NCBI GenBank assembly: GCA_040390855.1
Contig: JAZJXO010000037.1
Span: 1-39,061, forward strand
Origin: Parvibaculum sp040390855
Lineage (GTDB): Bacteria > Pseudomonadota > Alphaproteobacteria > Parvibaculales > Parvibaculaceae
Direction of reading: 5' to 3'
Length of the DNA: 39,061 nt
Made by a program: the position numbers and the translations under genes. Below are positions 23,622 through 31,966 of the stretch, in pieces (position 1 is the first letter of the stretch; each line of letters opens with the position of its first letter). The notes beneath the pieces were generated by a model. It ran no database searches. It saw only the letters and a program-made list of their open reading frames with translations, and was not told the DNA's origin.

Positions 23622-25019
23622 ATGGCAGAGAGCTGGACACCGGATAGCTGGCGGGCAAAACCCGCAAAGCATCTGCCCGACTACCCTGATGCGGCGGCGC
23701 TGGCCTCCGTCGAGAACCGCTTGCGCTCTTATCCGCCGCTCGTTTTTGCAGGTGAGGCGAGGAAGCTGAAGAGCGATCTTGCCGAAGTGTGCGAAGGCCG
23801 CGCGTTTCTCCTTCAGGGTGGCGACTGCGCCGAGAGCTTTGCCGAATTCTCCGCCGACAATATCCGTGACACGTTCCGCGTGCTGCTTCAGATGGCCGTC
23901 GCGCTGACCTTTGCGTCTGCCACACCCGTGGTCAAAGTCGGCCGTATTGCTGGTCAGTTTGCCAAGCCCCGTTCCTCGCCCGTCGAGACCATCGACGGCG
24001 TGACGCTGCCGTCTTATCTCGGCGACAATATCAATGGCATAGAGTTCGACGCTGTGCAGCGTGTGCCCGATCCCGAACGTCTGCTACGCGCCTATTCGCA
24101 ATCAGCCTCGACGCTCAATCTCATCCGCGCTTTCGCGACGGGCGGTTATGCCGATCTCGATTTCGTGCATCGCTGGAACATGGGCTTCGTGGCGAACAGC
24201 CAAGAGGGAGAGCGTTACGAGGAGCTGGCGAACCGCATCACCGAAGCGCTCGACTTCATGCGCGCCTGCGGCATCGACAGCGAAACGCAGCCGCAACTGC
24301 GCACGACGGATTTCTATACGAGCCACGAAGCTTTGTTGCTCGGTTTCGAGCAGTCGATGACGCGTATCGACTCGACGACCGGCGATTGGTACGACACATC
24401 GGCCCACATGCTCTGGATCGGCGATCGTACGCGTCAGCCCGACCATGCGCATGTCGAGTTCCTGCGTGGTGTAAAAAATCCGATTGGCTTGAAGTGTGGC
24501 CCGTCCCTCGACGCGGAAGAACTTGTCCGTCTCACGGATATTCTCAATCCGGCGAACGAGCCGGGTCGCCTCACGCTCATCTGCCGCTTCGGTTACGACA
24601 AGGTAGAGGACCATCTGCCGCAGCTTATCCGCGCTATCAAGCGCGAAGGCAAAAAGGTTGTGTGGTCGTCCGACCCGATGCATGGCAACACGATCAAAGC
24701 CTCAAGCGGCTACAAGACGCGTCCGGTGGACCGTGTGCTGAAAGAAGTGCAGAGCTTCATGGCCGTGCACCGTGCCGAAGGCACCCATGCAGGCGGCGTC
24801 CATTTCGAAATGACCGGCCAGAACGTCACCGAATGCATCGGCGGCGCGCAGGCAATTTCGGAAACAGATCTGGGCGATCGTTATCACACCCATTGCGACC
24901 CGCGCTTGAACGCCAGTCAGGCGCTGGAGCTTGCGTTCCTTCTGGCCGAGGGCCTTAAGGCTGAACGTCAGGAAGTGCGGAAGAAGGAACTTGCAGCGGC
25001 TGGTGTCGGTTTCCGCTGA
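23622..25019 (+). CDS. aroG: Class II 3-deoxy-7-phosphoheptulonate synthase
   Basis: A 465-residue class II (plant/mycobacterial-type) DAHP synthase, joining phosphoenolpyruvate and erythrose 4-phosphate in the first step of the shikimate pathway. The start at 23622 gives MAESWTPDSWR, preceded by GGAG; upstream in-frame codons run into the intergenic terminator region. Class II signatures are LLQGGDCAESFAEFSADNIR (metal Cys near residue 72), VKVGRIAGQFAKPRS, DLDFVHRWNM and WTSDPMHGN-like VVWSSDPMHGNTIK, plus ECIGGAQAI and HTHCDPRLNASQALELAFL at the C-terminus, including metal-binding His, Glu and Asp. The gene sits alone between terminators, next to the rpiA-gor operon that supplies pentose phosphate and redox balance. 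Confidence 0.95.
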   Translation: MAESWTPDSWRAKPAKHLPDYPDAAALASVENRLRSYPPLVFAGEARKLKSDLAEVCEGRAFLLQGGDCAESFAEFSADNIRDTFRVLLQMAVALTFASATPVVKVGRIAGQFAKPRSSPVETIDGVTLPSYLGDNINGIEFDAVQRVPDPERLLRAYSQSASTLNLIRAFATGGYADLDFVHRWNMGFVANSQEGERYEELANRITEALDFMRACGIDSETQPQLRTTDFYTSHEALLLGFEQSMTRIDSTTGDWYDTSAHMLWIGDRTRQPDHAHVEFLRGVKNPIGLKCGPSLDAEELVRLTDILNPANEPGRLTLICRFGYDKVEDHLPQLIRAIKREGKKVVWSSDPMHGNTIKASSGYKTRPVDRVLKEVQSFMAVHRAEGTHAGGVHFEMTGQNVTECIGGAQAISETDLGDRYHTHCDPRLNASQALELAFLLAEGLKAERQEVRKKELAAAGVGFR

Positions 25020-25037
25020 GCGGATTGTGATTGAAAG

Positions 25038-25067
25038 GAAAAGGCCTGGATCGTTCCGGGCCTTTTC
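25038..25067. terminator. Bidirectional terminator between aroG and MDR gene
   Basis: A 12-bp stem with one G-T pair (GAAAAGGCCTGG and CCGGGCCTTTTC) and a 6-nt loop lies between the convergent genes. T-rich sequence follows the stem on both strands, so it can stop transcription from either side. Confidence 0.75.
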
Positions 25068-25070
25068 GTT

Positions 25071-26087
25071 TCAACTCACCCTGATCAACCTACGTCCGTG
25101 GTTCTCGCCCTCGAACAATCCGACAAAGGCTTTCGTCGACCCCTCGATCCCGTCAGAAATATCTTCCGTATAAAGTAACTGACCGCCGTGAATCCACGCG
25201 GCCATCTCGGTTTGCGCCATGCGGAAACTCTTGAAGTAATCGAACACGACAAGCCCCTCCATCCGCAATTTATGTGTGATGAAGCGCGTCACATTGCGGA
25301 TGCCGACCAATTCGTCCGGTCCGCGATTATATTCGCTGACCTGACCCGACACGACGATGCGGCCATGGTCTTTCATGTTGAGGATCGCAGCATCAAGCAT
25401 CCCGCCACCGACATTGTCGAAATATATGTCCACGCCGTCGGGACAGGCGGCTTTGATCGCAGCGACGAGGTCTTTCCCCTCGCGGTAATTGATTGCAGCG
25501 TCGAAGCCCAATGACATCACGTAATCGCATTTCTCTTTCGAGCCTGCGATGCCGATAACACGGCAGCCTTTCATTTTGGCAATCTGTCCCGCCGTTGCAC
25601 CAACGGGACCGGCTGCGGACGAAATCAAAACCACGTCGCCTAGTTTCGGCTGTCCCAGATACAGCAAGCCGAAATAAGACGTGAGACCCGGAATGCCGAG
25701 TACGCCGATTGCGGCGCTGGGACGCAACTTGCCGTGATAGATAGCGGGGTCGAGCACCTGCACGCCGCGCCCATTGGAGAGCGCATGGCTCACCCAGCCG
25801 AAGCCGCCGGTAACGCGATCACCCGCTTTGAACTTTTCATTGTTCGAGGCTTCGACAATGCCAACCATGGCGCTGTCGATTGTTTCGCCGAGGGGTAATG
25901 CCGCCGTGTAGCTGTCACCGGAGAGCCGTCCCCGCATACCTGGATCGACGGAATGAAACTCCGTGCGGATCAGGATTTCATGCTCGCCGAGATCACGCAG
26001 CACTACGTCTTCGAGACAGAAATTTTCAAGCTTCGGCTTACCGTCGGGGCGTGACGCAAGCACCCATCTTTTTGCTTTTGTTGACAT
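25071..26087 (-). CDS. NADP-dependent MDR oxidoreductase (PTGR/YncB-like), copy 1
   Basis: A 338-residue zinc-independent medium-chain dehydrogenase of the leukotriene B4 dehydrogenase/prostaglandin reductase group, likely an NADPH-dependent enone or quinone reductase. The cofactor loop is SAAGPVGATAGQIAK at 157-171. An NADP-contact segment GIAGSKEKC is at 179-187, and IYFDNVGGGMLDAAILNM is the hallmark family block. There are no zinc-binding Cys/His patterns. GGAG precedes the ATG at 26087; an in-frame codon at 26141 adds a Cys-rich stretch not in the family. It is the last of six minus-strand genes, 54 bp after its paralogue, with a strong hairpin in that gap. The natural substrate is unknown. 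Confidence 0.9.
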   Translation of the reverse strand: MSTKAKRWVLASRPDGKPKLENFCLEDVVLRDLGEHEILIRTEFHSVDPGMRGRLSGDSYTAALPLGETIDSAMVGIVEASNNEKFKAGDRVTGGFGWVSHALSNGRGVQVLDPAIYHGKLRPSAAIGVLGIPGLTSYFGLLYLGQPKLGDVVLISSAAGPVGATAGQIAKMKGCRVIGIAGSKEKCDYVMSLGFDAAINYREGKDLVAAIKAACPDGVDIYFDNVGGGMLDAAILNMKDHGRIVVSGQVSEYNRGPDELVGIRNVTRFITHKLRMEGLVVFDYFKSFRMAQTEMAAWIHGGQLLYTEDISDGIEGSTKAFVGLFEGENHGRRLIRVS

Positions 26088-26101
26088 GGTTTTTCTCCGT
26101 T

Positions 26102-26131
26102 CGTCACACGCGGCGCAATCCGCGCGTGACG
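26102..26131. repeat. Strong hairpin between two MDR paralogues
   Basis: CGTCAC-A-CGCGG at 26102-26113 pairs with CCGCG-C-GTGACG at 26120-26131: 11 base pairs around one A-C mismatch, with a 6-nt loop. It fills more than half of the 54-bp spacer between copies 2 and 1 and could be an operator, an attenuator or an RNA processing site. Confidence 0.6.
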
Positions 26132-26141
26132 ATGAGCACAA

Positions 26142-27167
26142 TCAAACGGCTTTGTCGGGACCGATCTTCACCAGCATCTTGCCGGTGTTGGAGCCTGAGA
26201 ACAGATTGAGGAAGGCGTGTGGCGCTTTTTCGATGCCGTCTTCAACTGTCTCTTGCCATTTCATTTTTCCGGCTTTAATGAGCGCACCTATCTCCTGATA
26301 GAAGGCTGGCAGAATATCAAGATGGTTGGAGACGATGAAGCCTTGCAGCTTTAGGCTCTTGCCCACCGCCATGATGATGTTGGACGGTCCGGGTGTCGCC
26401 GTCGTGTCGTTATATTGCGAGATCATGCCGCAAAGCGCGAGGCGGCCAAACGGCTTCATGTGGTTGATCGCGGCTTCGAGATGAGCGCCGCCGACATTCT
26501 CGAAATAAACGTCGATGCCTTTCGGGAAGGCAGCGCCGACAGCGGCGTCGAGATCGCCGCAGGTTTTGTAGTTAATTGCCTTGTCGATGCCCGCTTCGTT
26601 CAGCAGCCATGCGCATTTGTCGTCGGAGCCCGCCGAGCCGACGACATAGCAGCCATGGGCTTTGGCCAACTGGCAGACGATCTGGCCGACTGCGCCTGAC
26701 GCCGCCGACACAAACACTGTGTTGCCGTCTTTCAGTTCGCTGACTTTGATCAGGCCCGCATAGGCCGTCATCCCAGGCATACCGAGCGCGCCGAGATAGG
26801 CCTGCAAGGGTCCGAGCGAAGGGTCGATCTTCTGGAAGGTTTCGGCCTTGTTGGTTTCATATTCGCGCCAGCCCCACATGGACTGCACGAAATCACCGAC
26901 CTTGAGCTTGTCCGATTTGCTCTCGACGACCTGACCGAGCGCGCCGCCCTGCAAGACTTCGCCGATCTGGAACGGCGGCACATAGCTTTCGCGGTCCATC
27001 ATGCGGCCGCGCATATAAGGGTCGACCGACATCCAGATGTTGCGCACGAGGACTTCACCGTTGGCAGGTTGCGCGACGGGCCTGCTGGCTAGTTCGAAAT
27101 CGGAGGATTTCGGCATCCCTACGGGACGGGCCTTCAGCCGGATTTCTTTCGAGACTAGGTTCGACAT
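26142..27167 (-). CDS. NADP-dependent MDR oxidoreductase (PTGR/YncB-like), copy 2
   Basis: A 341-residue paralogue of its neighbour, in the same zinc-independent MDR group. It begins MSNLVSKEIRLKARP, with GGGAG upstream of the ATG. The conserved start-domain block SVDPYMRGRM is at 47-56. The cofactor loop SAASGAVGQIVCQLAK is at 154-169, an NADP-contact segment GSAGSDDKC is at 177-185, and YFENVGGAHLEAAINHM is the family block. SQYNDTT and NIIMAVGKSLKLQGFIVSNH near the C-terminus are also characteristic of the curcumin-reductase-like YncB/CurA subgroup. It probably reduces activated double bonds with NADPH. It lies 106 bp after the outer-membrane factor gene in the same direction, so it may be transcribed with the exporter. 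Confidence 0.92.
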   Translation of the reverse strand: MSNLVSKEIRLKARPVGMPKSSDFELASRPVAQPANGEVLVRNIWMSVDPYMRGRMMDRESYVPPFQIGEVLQGGALGQVVESKSDKLKVGDFVQSMWGWREYETNKAETFQKIDPSLGPLQAYLGALGMPGMTAYAGLIKVSELKDGNTVFVSAASGAVGQIVCQLAKAHGCYVVGSAGSDDKCAWLLNEAGIDKAINYKTCGDLDAAVGAAFPKGIDVYFENVGGAHLEAAINHMKPFGRLALCGMISQYNDTTATPGPSNIIMAVGKSLKLQGFIVSNHLDILPAFYQEIGALIKAGKMKWQETVEDGIEKAPHAFLNLFSGSNTGKMLVKIGPDKAV

Positions 27168-27273
27168 TTTTCTCTCCCTGAAAGGTCTGGTTCTTGTTGG
27201 GGAGAGTAAACACGTCTTCCGACGCGACGGAAAGGCCCGGCGATGAACGGGACTTGTTTAAATATAGGTCCGT

Positions 27274-28650
27274 TCAGGACTTCCAGCCGCCGCCCAGCGC
27301 GATAAAAAGGTTCACAGCCGCCGTATATTGGCCAAGCCGCGCCTGAGCCTGATTGTCCCGTGCAGACAGCCAGGCGCGCTGGGCATCCAGCACTGATGTG
27401 AAGTCGATAGCACCGGCTTTGTAACTCGCCTGCGACAGTTCATAAGCCTTGCGCGAATTGACCGCAGCCTCGTTGAGCGCCGCCTCGCGCCGCGCATTGG
27501 CATCCGCACTCGACAGGGCATTCTCGACTTCCGAGAACGACGTCAGCACGGCTTTGCGGTAATTGGCGACCAGCTCGACCTTGCGTGCATTGGCAGATTG
27601 CAACGACCCCTCAAGCGAACCGCCGGAGAAAATCGGGGCAAGCAATGACGCGCCGATCGAGGTCGCGTTGCTCGTGCCGATACCGGCGAGCCAGTCGACC
27701 GTCTGCGTAGCCGAAAGATTGATGCTGGGGAAGAAGGCCGCTCGCGCCGCGCCGATGTCGGCATTGGCAGACAGAAGCTGCGCCTCGGCACGCAGAATGT
27801 CCGGTCGACGCTCAAGCAGGCGTGAGGGCTGCCCCGTTGCGATGACGGGGAGAGCAGGGGCATTCGTGTCTGACCCGTCAACCGCGAATCCTTCCGGTGC
27901 ACGGCCAAGCAGAATGGCCAGCGCATTGATGTTGGATTTCAACTGGTCTTCGAGTGCGGGGATACCTGCTTCGATCGAGGCTACGGTGGCCTTCTGCTGC
28001 ACGAGATCAAGCGCCGAGATCGCGCCGAAGTCATAGCGCGACTGCACGAGCTTCAGCGTTTCCTGCGCGGCGGCGAGAGATTCTTTCGAGATCGCAAGAC
28101 GTTCGCGATAACTCAGCACATTAAAATAGGTAGTGGCGACGGAAGACTGAACAAGCAGCACTGTGGCGTCGTGATCAAATTGCGTGGCCCTGAACGATTG
28201 CTCCGAGGCTTCGCTTTCGGAGCGATACTGGCCCCAAAGATCGAGTGCATAGCTGATCGAAATATCTCCACCACCGGATTTGGTTGTGCCTTTGGCCGAG
28301 TTGCTGCTTTCGCTGCGCGATGTGCTGCCGCTCGCATCAACTTGCGGCAGGAGCGATGAATTGGTCGCGCGCAAGGCGCCCTGCGCCTGATCAATGCGGG
28401 CGAGCGCCGCGGCAATATCCAGATTGTTGGCAAGCGCCTGTGTCATCAAGGCCGAAAGGGTGGGGTCGTTGAAGCTCGCCCACCATTGCGATGAAATATC
28501 CGCCTCACCCGCGCCGCCTGTCGCGCTGGTATAGCTCGCGGGCACATCTGTTACGGGCCGTTCATAGTCGGGGATCATCGTGCAGCCGCTCAGGAGCGCG
28601 CCGAGAACGAGCACACTGGCAGTGGAGCGGAGAGAGCGGGGCATCATCAT
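27274..28650 (-). CDS. Outer-membrane factor lipoprotein (NodT/TolC-type efflux channel)
   Basis: A 458-residue outer-membrane efflux channel subunit of the NodT family. The N-terminal signal ends in L-L-S-G-C with lipid-anchor Cys23, and DYERPVTDVPASY follows, the usual opening of NodT-type factors. Two OEP repeats, each with long alpha-helical coiled-coil and a beta hairpin, can be recognised; for example LARIDQAQGALRATNSSLLPQVDASGS in the first, and ILRAEAQLLSANADIGAARAAFFPSINLSATQTVDW in the second. The first of three adjacent ATGs is used; AGGA, overlapping the stop of the upstream macB-like gene, can serve as its ribosome site. It is separated by 12 bp from that gene and completes a MacA-MacB-OMF tripartite exporter. 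Confidence 0.94.
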   Translation of the reverse strand: MMMPRSLRSTASVLVLGALLSGCTMIPDYERPVTDVPASYTSATGGAGEADISSQWWASFNDPTLSALMTQALANNLDIAAALARIDQAQGALRATNSSLLPQVDASGSTSRSESSNSAKGTTKSGGGDISISYALDLWGQYRSESEASEQSFRATQFDHDATVLLVQSSVATTYFNVLSYRERLAISKESLAAAQETLKLVQSRYDFGAISALDLVQQKATVASIEAGIPALEDQLKSNINALAILLGRAPEGFAVDGSDTNAPALPVIATGQPSRLLERRPDILRAEAQLLSANADIGAARAAFFPSINLSATQTVDWLAGIGTSNATSIGASLLAPIFSGGSLEGSLQSANARKVELVANYRKAVLTSFSEVENALSSADANARREAALNEAAVNSRKAYELSQASYKAGAIDFTSVLDAQRAWLSARDNQAQARLGQYTAAVNLFIALGGGWKS

Positions 28651-28662
28651 CTCAAGAAAATC

Positions 28663-30603
28663 CTATTCAGAAGCGAGAGCTATCACGGGGTCGAGCCCCG
28701 CTGCCTTGCGGGCAGGAAGATAGCCGAACAAGAGCCCTGTTGCGAAGGCGCAGGTAAAGGCAAAAAGGGGAGGGCTGATCGAATAGGCGACCGGCAGGCC
28801 GAAGAGACTGCAAATCGCCGCCGTCAGCAATCCACCGAGCACGCCGATAATGCCGCCGACGCCGCAAACGACCAGCGCCTCTGTGTTGAATTGCAGCATG
28901 ATGTCGGTCTGGCGCGCACCGGTCGCCATGCGGATACCGATTTCGCGCGTCCGTTCTGTCACGCTCACGAGCATGATATTCATCACGCCGATACCGCCGA
29001 CGATGAGCGAGATGGCGGCAACCGAGCCGAGCAATATGGTCAGCGTGTTCTGCGTCTCTGTTGCCGTTTCAAGCAGGGATGCCGTATTGCGCACTTGAAA
29101 GTCCTCTTTCCCGTGGCGAGCCGAGATGACCTTGGTGATTGCGTCCTGCGTCGCGTCCACCTGCGCCGCATCCGTCACCTTGGCCGAGATCGTGCTCACA
29201 TATTGTCCGCCGAAAAGACGCATATATCCTGTCGAGAGCGGCACGATTGCCACGTCGTCTTGATCGCTGCCGAAGCTCGACGCGCCTTTGCCTTCGAGCA
29301 GGCCGATTACTTCAAATGGGATGTTCTGGATCAGAATATATTTGCCGACCGGATTCTCGCCGTCCGGAAAGAGATTGGTTTTGATCGTCTGGCCGATAAC
29401 GACAACGGGCGCATAGCTGTCCGTATCGGCCTTGCTGAAGAATGTGCCGTCAACGACGCTCCAGCCGCGCACAACTGGATAGGCGGCCCATGTGCCCGTG
29501 ACCTGCGTGCGATAATCGATATTGCCGTAACGCACCGTGACGCTTGTCGAGCGTTCGGGCACGGCGGCTTCGATATTGGCAAGGCCGCCGATCACTGTCG
29601 CATCGTCGGGTTTCAACGAGGCATTGTCGCCGCTGGAGCGCACACCGGGTGCGCCGGGCCGGATGACCAGAAGATTTGTTCCCATCTGCGCAATGCGGTC
29701 GAGCACATTCGCCTTGCTGCCATTGCCGATGGCAAGCATGGCAACAACCGCGCCGACACCGATAACAACACCGAGCAATGTCAGCGCGGTGCGAAAGATG
29801 TTCATGCGCAGCGAGCGCAGCGCCATTTTGGCGGCCTCGCCAAGTTCCGCGCCGAGCAGCATTTTTTTGTCTGACCGAAAGGCAATGATCTGCGGTTCAA
29901 CTGCGGGCCGTGCCGCCACTTTGCGCGTATCGTCCTGCACCTTGCCGTCGGCAAGCCGGATCAGCCGGTCGGCATGTGCTGCCACTTCCGCGTCATGCGT
30001 GATGAGAATAACGGTGCGGCCTTCCTTGTTGATGTCGGCGAGCAGGGCAAGAACTTCCGCGCCGCTCTGGCTGTCGAGTGCGCCGGTCGGTTCGTCAGCG
30101 AGGATCACCGCTGCATCGTTCATCAGCGCTCGGGCAATCGAGACGCGTTGCTGCTGTCCGCCCGAAAGCTGCGTTGGTTTATGGTCGCCGCGTGCACCGA
30201 GGCCGAGCCGCGCGATGAGAGATCTGGCGCGTGTCAGACGTTCCTCATACGGACGACCGGCATAGACGGCAGGCAGTTCGACATTTTCGGTTGCCGTCAT
30301 CGTTGCAAGCAGATTGTAGCGTTGAAAGACAAAGCCGAATGTGTCGCGGCGCAAAGCAGCGAGTTCGTCGCTTGTCAATCCGGCAACGTCGATGCCCTGC
30401 ACGAAATAGTTCCCTGTGCTGGGCCGGTCGAGGCATCCCAGAATGTTCATCAGTGTCGACTTGCCGGAACCTGATTGACCCATGATGGCAACGAACTCAC
30501 CGGCCTCGATTGTCAGTGACACATCGTCGAGCGCCCGCACTTCGCTCTCGCCGGTGGCATAAGCCTTCACGACATGACGGATTTCAATGAGTGGTGCGCT
30601 CAC
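28663..30603 (-). CDS. macB: MacB-like ABC exporter (ATPase-permease fusion)
   Basis: A 646-residue fusion of an ABC ATPase with a MacB-type permease, the energy-supplying inner-membrane part of a tripartite exporter for macrolides, lipopeptides or siderophore-like compounds. The ATPase shows Walker A GQSGSGKST at 42-50, Q-loop FVFQRYNLL, signature LSGGQQQR at 146-153 and Walker B VILADEP. The permease part has a membrane helix near 270-300 (LTLLGVVIGVGAVVAMLAIG), the large periplasmic MacB domain (about 300-515) and three C-terminal helices with MNIMLVSVTERTREIGIRMATGA. The start codon is GTG and overlaps the upstream adaptor stop as GTGA, showing translational coupling. The transported substrate is not known. 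Confidence 0.94.
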   Translation of the reverse strand: MSAPLIEIRHVVKAYATGESEVRALDDVSLTIEAGEFVAIMGQSGSGKSTLMNILGCLDRPSTGNYFVQGIDVAGLTSDELAALRRDTFGFVFQRYNLLATMTATENVELPAVYAGRPYEERLTRARSLIARLGLGARGDHKPTQLSGGQQQRVSIARALMNDAAVILADEPTGALDSQSGAEVLALLADINKEGRTVILITHDAEVAAHADRLIRLADGKVQDDTRKVAARPAVEPQIIAFRSDKKMLLGAELGEAAKMALRSLRMNIFRTALTLLGVVIGVGAVVAMLAIGNGSKANVLDRIAQMGTNLLVIRPGAPGVRSSGDNASLKPDDATVIGGLANIEAAVPERSTSVTVRYGNIDYRTQVTGTWAAYPVVRGWSVVDGTFFSKADTDSYAPVVVIGQTIKTNLFPDGENPVGKYILIQNIPFEVIGLLEGKGASSFGSDQDDVAIVPLSTGYMRLFGGQYVSTISAKVTDAAQVDATQDAITKVISARHGKEDFQVRNTASLLETATETQNTLTILLGSVAAISLIVGGIGVMNIMLVSVTERTREIGIRMATGARQTDIMLQFNTEALVVCGVGGIIGVLGGLLTAAICSLFGLPVAYSISPPLFAFTCAFATGLLFGYLPARKAAGLDPVIALASE

Positions 30604-31862
30604 AGTCGCGCACCTCTGCCGCCGCCAAGTCCGCCGGATCCGCTACGGGCCGGTGCAGCACTGCTATTGGTCTGCACGCCGGTCACGACAACATCACCTT
30701 CCGAAAGTCCGGACAGGACTTCCGCCGAGATGCGGTTCTGCAACCCGATTTTCACCTGTTTCATTTTCGGGCGACTGCCATCCATCACCTCAACGCGGTA
30801 AGCTCCCTCCTCACCGGAGCGAGCGGGTTTCAGTGCGCCGACAGGCACTATCACCACGTTTTTGACTTCGCCCAGCACAAAAAACACCTGCGCCGTCATG
30901 CTCATCATCAAAGCCTGATCAGGATTGTCGACGTCGATCAGCGCGTTATAAAGAATGACATCATTGATGGTTTCCGGCGTCGGAAGAATCTGGCGGACGG
31001 TGGCGTGCCATTTGCGGTCGGGCATTCCGAGCGTGGTAAAATAAACCGGCATACCGGGTTTCAATTTGCTCACATCGGCTTCGGCGACCTGCGCTTTGAC
31101 TGTCATCACGCTCAGATCGGCAATCTGCATGATCGTCGGGGCCGATTGCTTGTTGTTCAAGGTCTGGCCCTGCAATGTCGTCTGCGAGGTCACGGTGCCG
31201 GCCATCGGCGCATAGATTTTTGTGTAGCCGAGATTTGCCTCATCGCTCGTCAAAGTCGACTGTGCTTGTTCGAGTTGCGCCTTGGTGGCGTCAATCGCCG
31301 CCGTCAGTTGCTTCACCTGCACCGCGCTGATATCGGCCACGTCCTTGCTCACAGCGTCGATTTTCAACAGACCCTGATTGCGCTTGTTTTGAATAACGGC
31401 AAGCGCCAGTTGCGCTTCCTGTCCTCTGATCTGAGCGCCCAGGTCTTTCAACTGTGCGTTGTCCGATGCCACGGCGGCTTCATAGAGCGTCGGATCGACT
31501 TCAGCGAGCAACTGGTCCTTGGCCACCAGATCGCCGATATTGACATGCACTTTTTCCAATGTGCCCGACACCTGCGCGCCGACATCAACATAGACTTTGG
31601 GCTGCAACGCACCGAGCGCTGTCACCGTCTGTTCAATGTCACCGCGCGTCACCGTCGCTGTGCGATAGGTCACGCCGCCGTCGCGCCCGTAGATGAAATA
31701 ACCCGCCACAATGATGATCAGCGCCGCGACGATGCCTGCGAGCATCCATTGCTGACGCCTCGACAATCTGCGCATCGCGTCCGGCAGCTTCAATTTGAAA
31801 GTATTTAGGCGTGACATGGCGTTCATCGGGACGGCGGCTTTCTCGGACGTGTGCAGTCTCAT
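30600..31862 (-). CDS. macA: MacA-like periplasmic adaptor of ABC exporter
   Basis: A membrane-fusion adaptor of the HlyD/MacA family, about 420 residues. A single N-terminal membrane anchor (WMLAGIVAALIIIVAGYFIYG) is followed by a lipoyl half (VGAQVSGTLEKVHVNIGDLVAKDQLLAEVDP), a long helical hairpin rich in Gln/Ala/Lys, the second lipoyl half (YTKIYAPMAGTVTSQTTLQGQTL) and beta-barrel and membrane-proximal domains. It ends in a Gly/Arg-rich tail. The start is uncertain: the candidates are GTG 31898 and ATGs at 31862 and 31826; none has a strong ribosome site, and all leave the anchor intact. It overlaps macB by 4 bp and with it and the outer-membrane factor forms one exporter operon. Confidence 0.92.
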   Translation of the reverse strand: MRLHTSEKAAVPMNAMSRLNTFKLKLPDAMRRLSRRQQWMLAGIVAALIIIVAGYFIYGRDGGVTYRTATVTRGDIEQTVTALGALQPKVYVDVGAQVSGTLEKVHVNIGDLVAKDQLLAEVDPTLYEAAVASDNAQLKDLGAQIRGQEAQLALAVIQNKRNQGLLKIDAVSKDVADISAVQVKQLTAAIDATKAQLEQAQSTLTSDEANLGYTKIYAPMAGTVTSQTTLQGQTLNNKQSAPTIMQIADLSVMTVKAQVAEADVSKLKPGMPVYFTTLGMPDRKWHATVRQILPTPETINDVILYNALIDVDNPDQALMMSMTAQVFFVLGEVKNVVIVPVGALKPARSGEEGAYRVEVMDGSRPKMKQVKIGLQNRISAEVLSGLSEGDVVVTGVQTNSSAAPARSGSGGLGGGRGARL

Positions 31863-31966
31863 AATCTCGAACGGATTAGACCATAATGTCCGTCGCACCT
31901 ACGATAACAATAAGGCGGCTGAAGTTGTCTCCTGCCGCCTCAACTTTGCCGCAATCAAATGCCCGC

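Noticed and set aside
27245..27275. Bulged GAACGG-AC/GT-CCGTTC repeat after the outer-membrane factor stop
   Set aside because: It touches the stop codon, has a bulge and no T-run, so I could not support it as a terminator; it may be chance.
28891..29874. Long open frame on the plus strand opposite macB
   Set aside because: Its reading is antisense to a macB-like gene with all ABC motifs; the peptide is rich in Arg, His and Cys and shows no domain.
30591..31808. 405-codon plus-strand frame opposite macA
   Set aside because: Mirrors the macA coding frame in GC-rich DNA; composition is His/Arg-rich with no recognisable fold.
31886..31925. Possible sigma-70-like promoter (TTGTTA, 16 bp, CATTAT) before macA
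   Set aside because: Each hexamer matches only four of six positions; too weak to list without transcript data.
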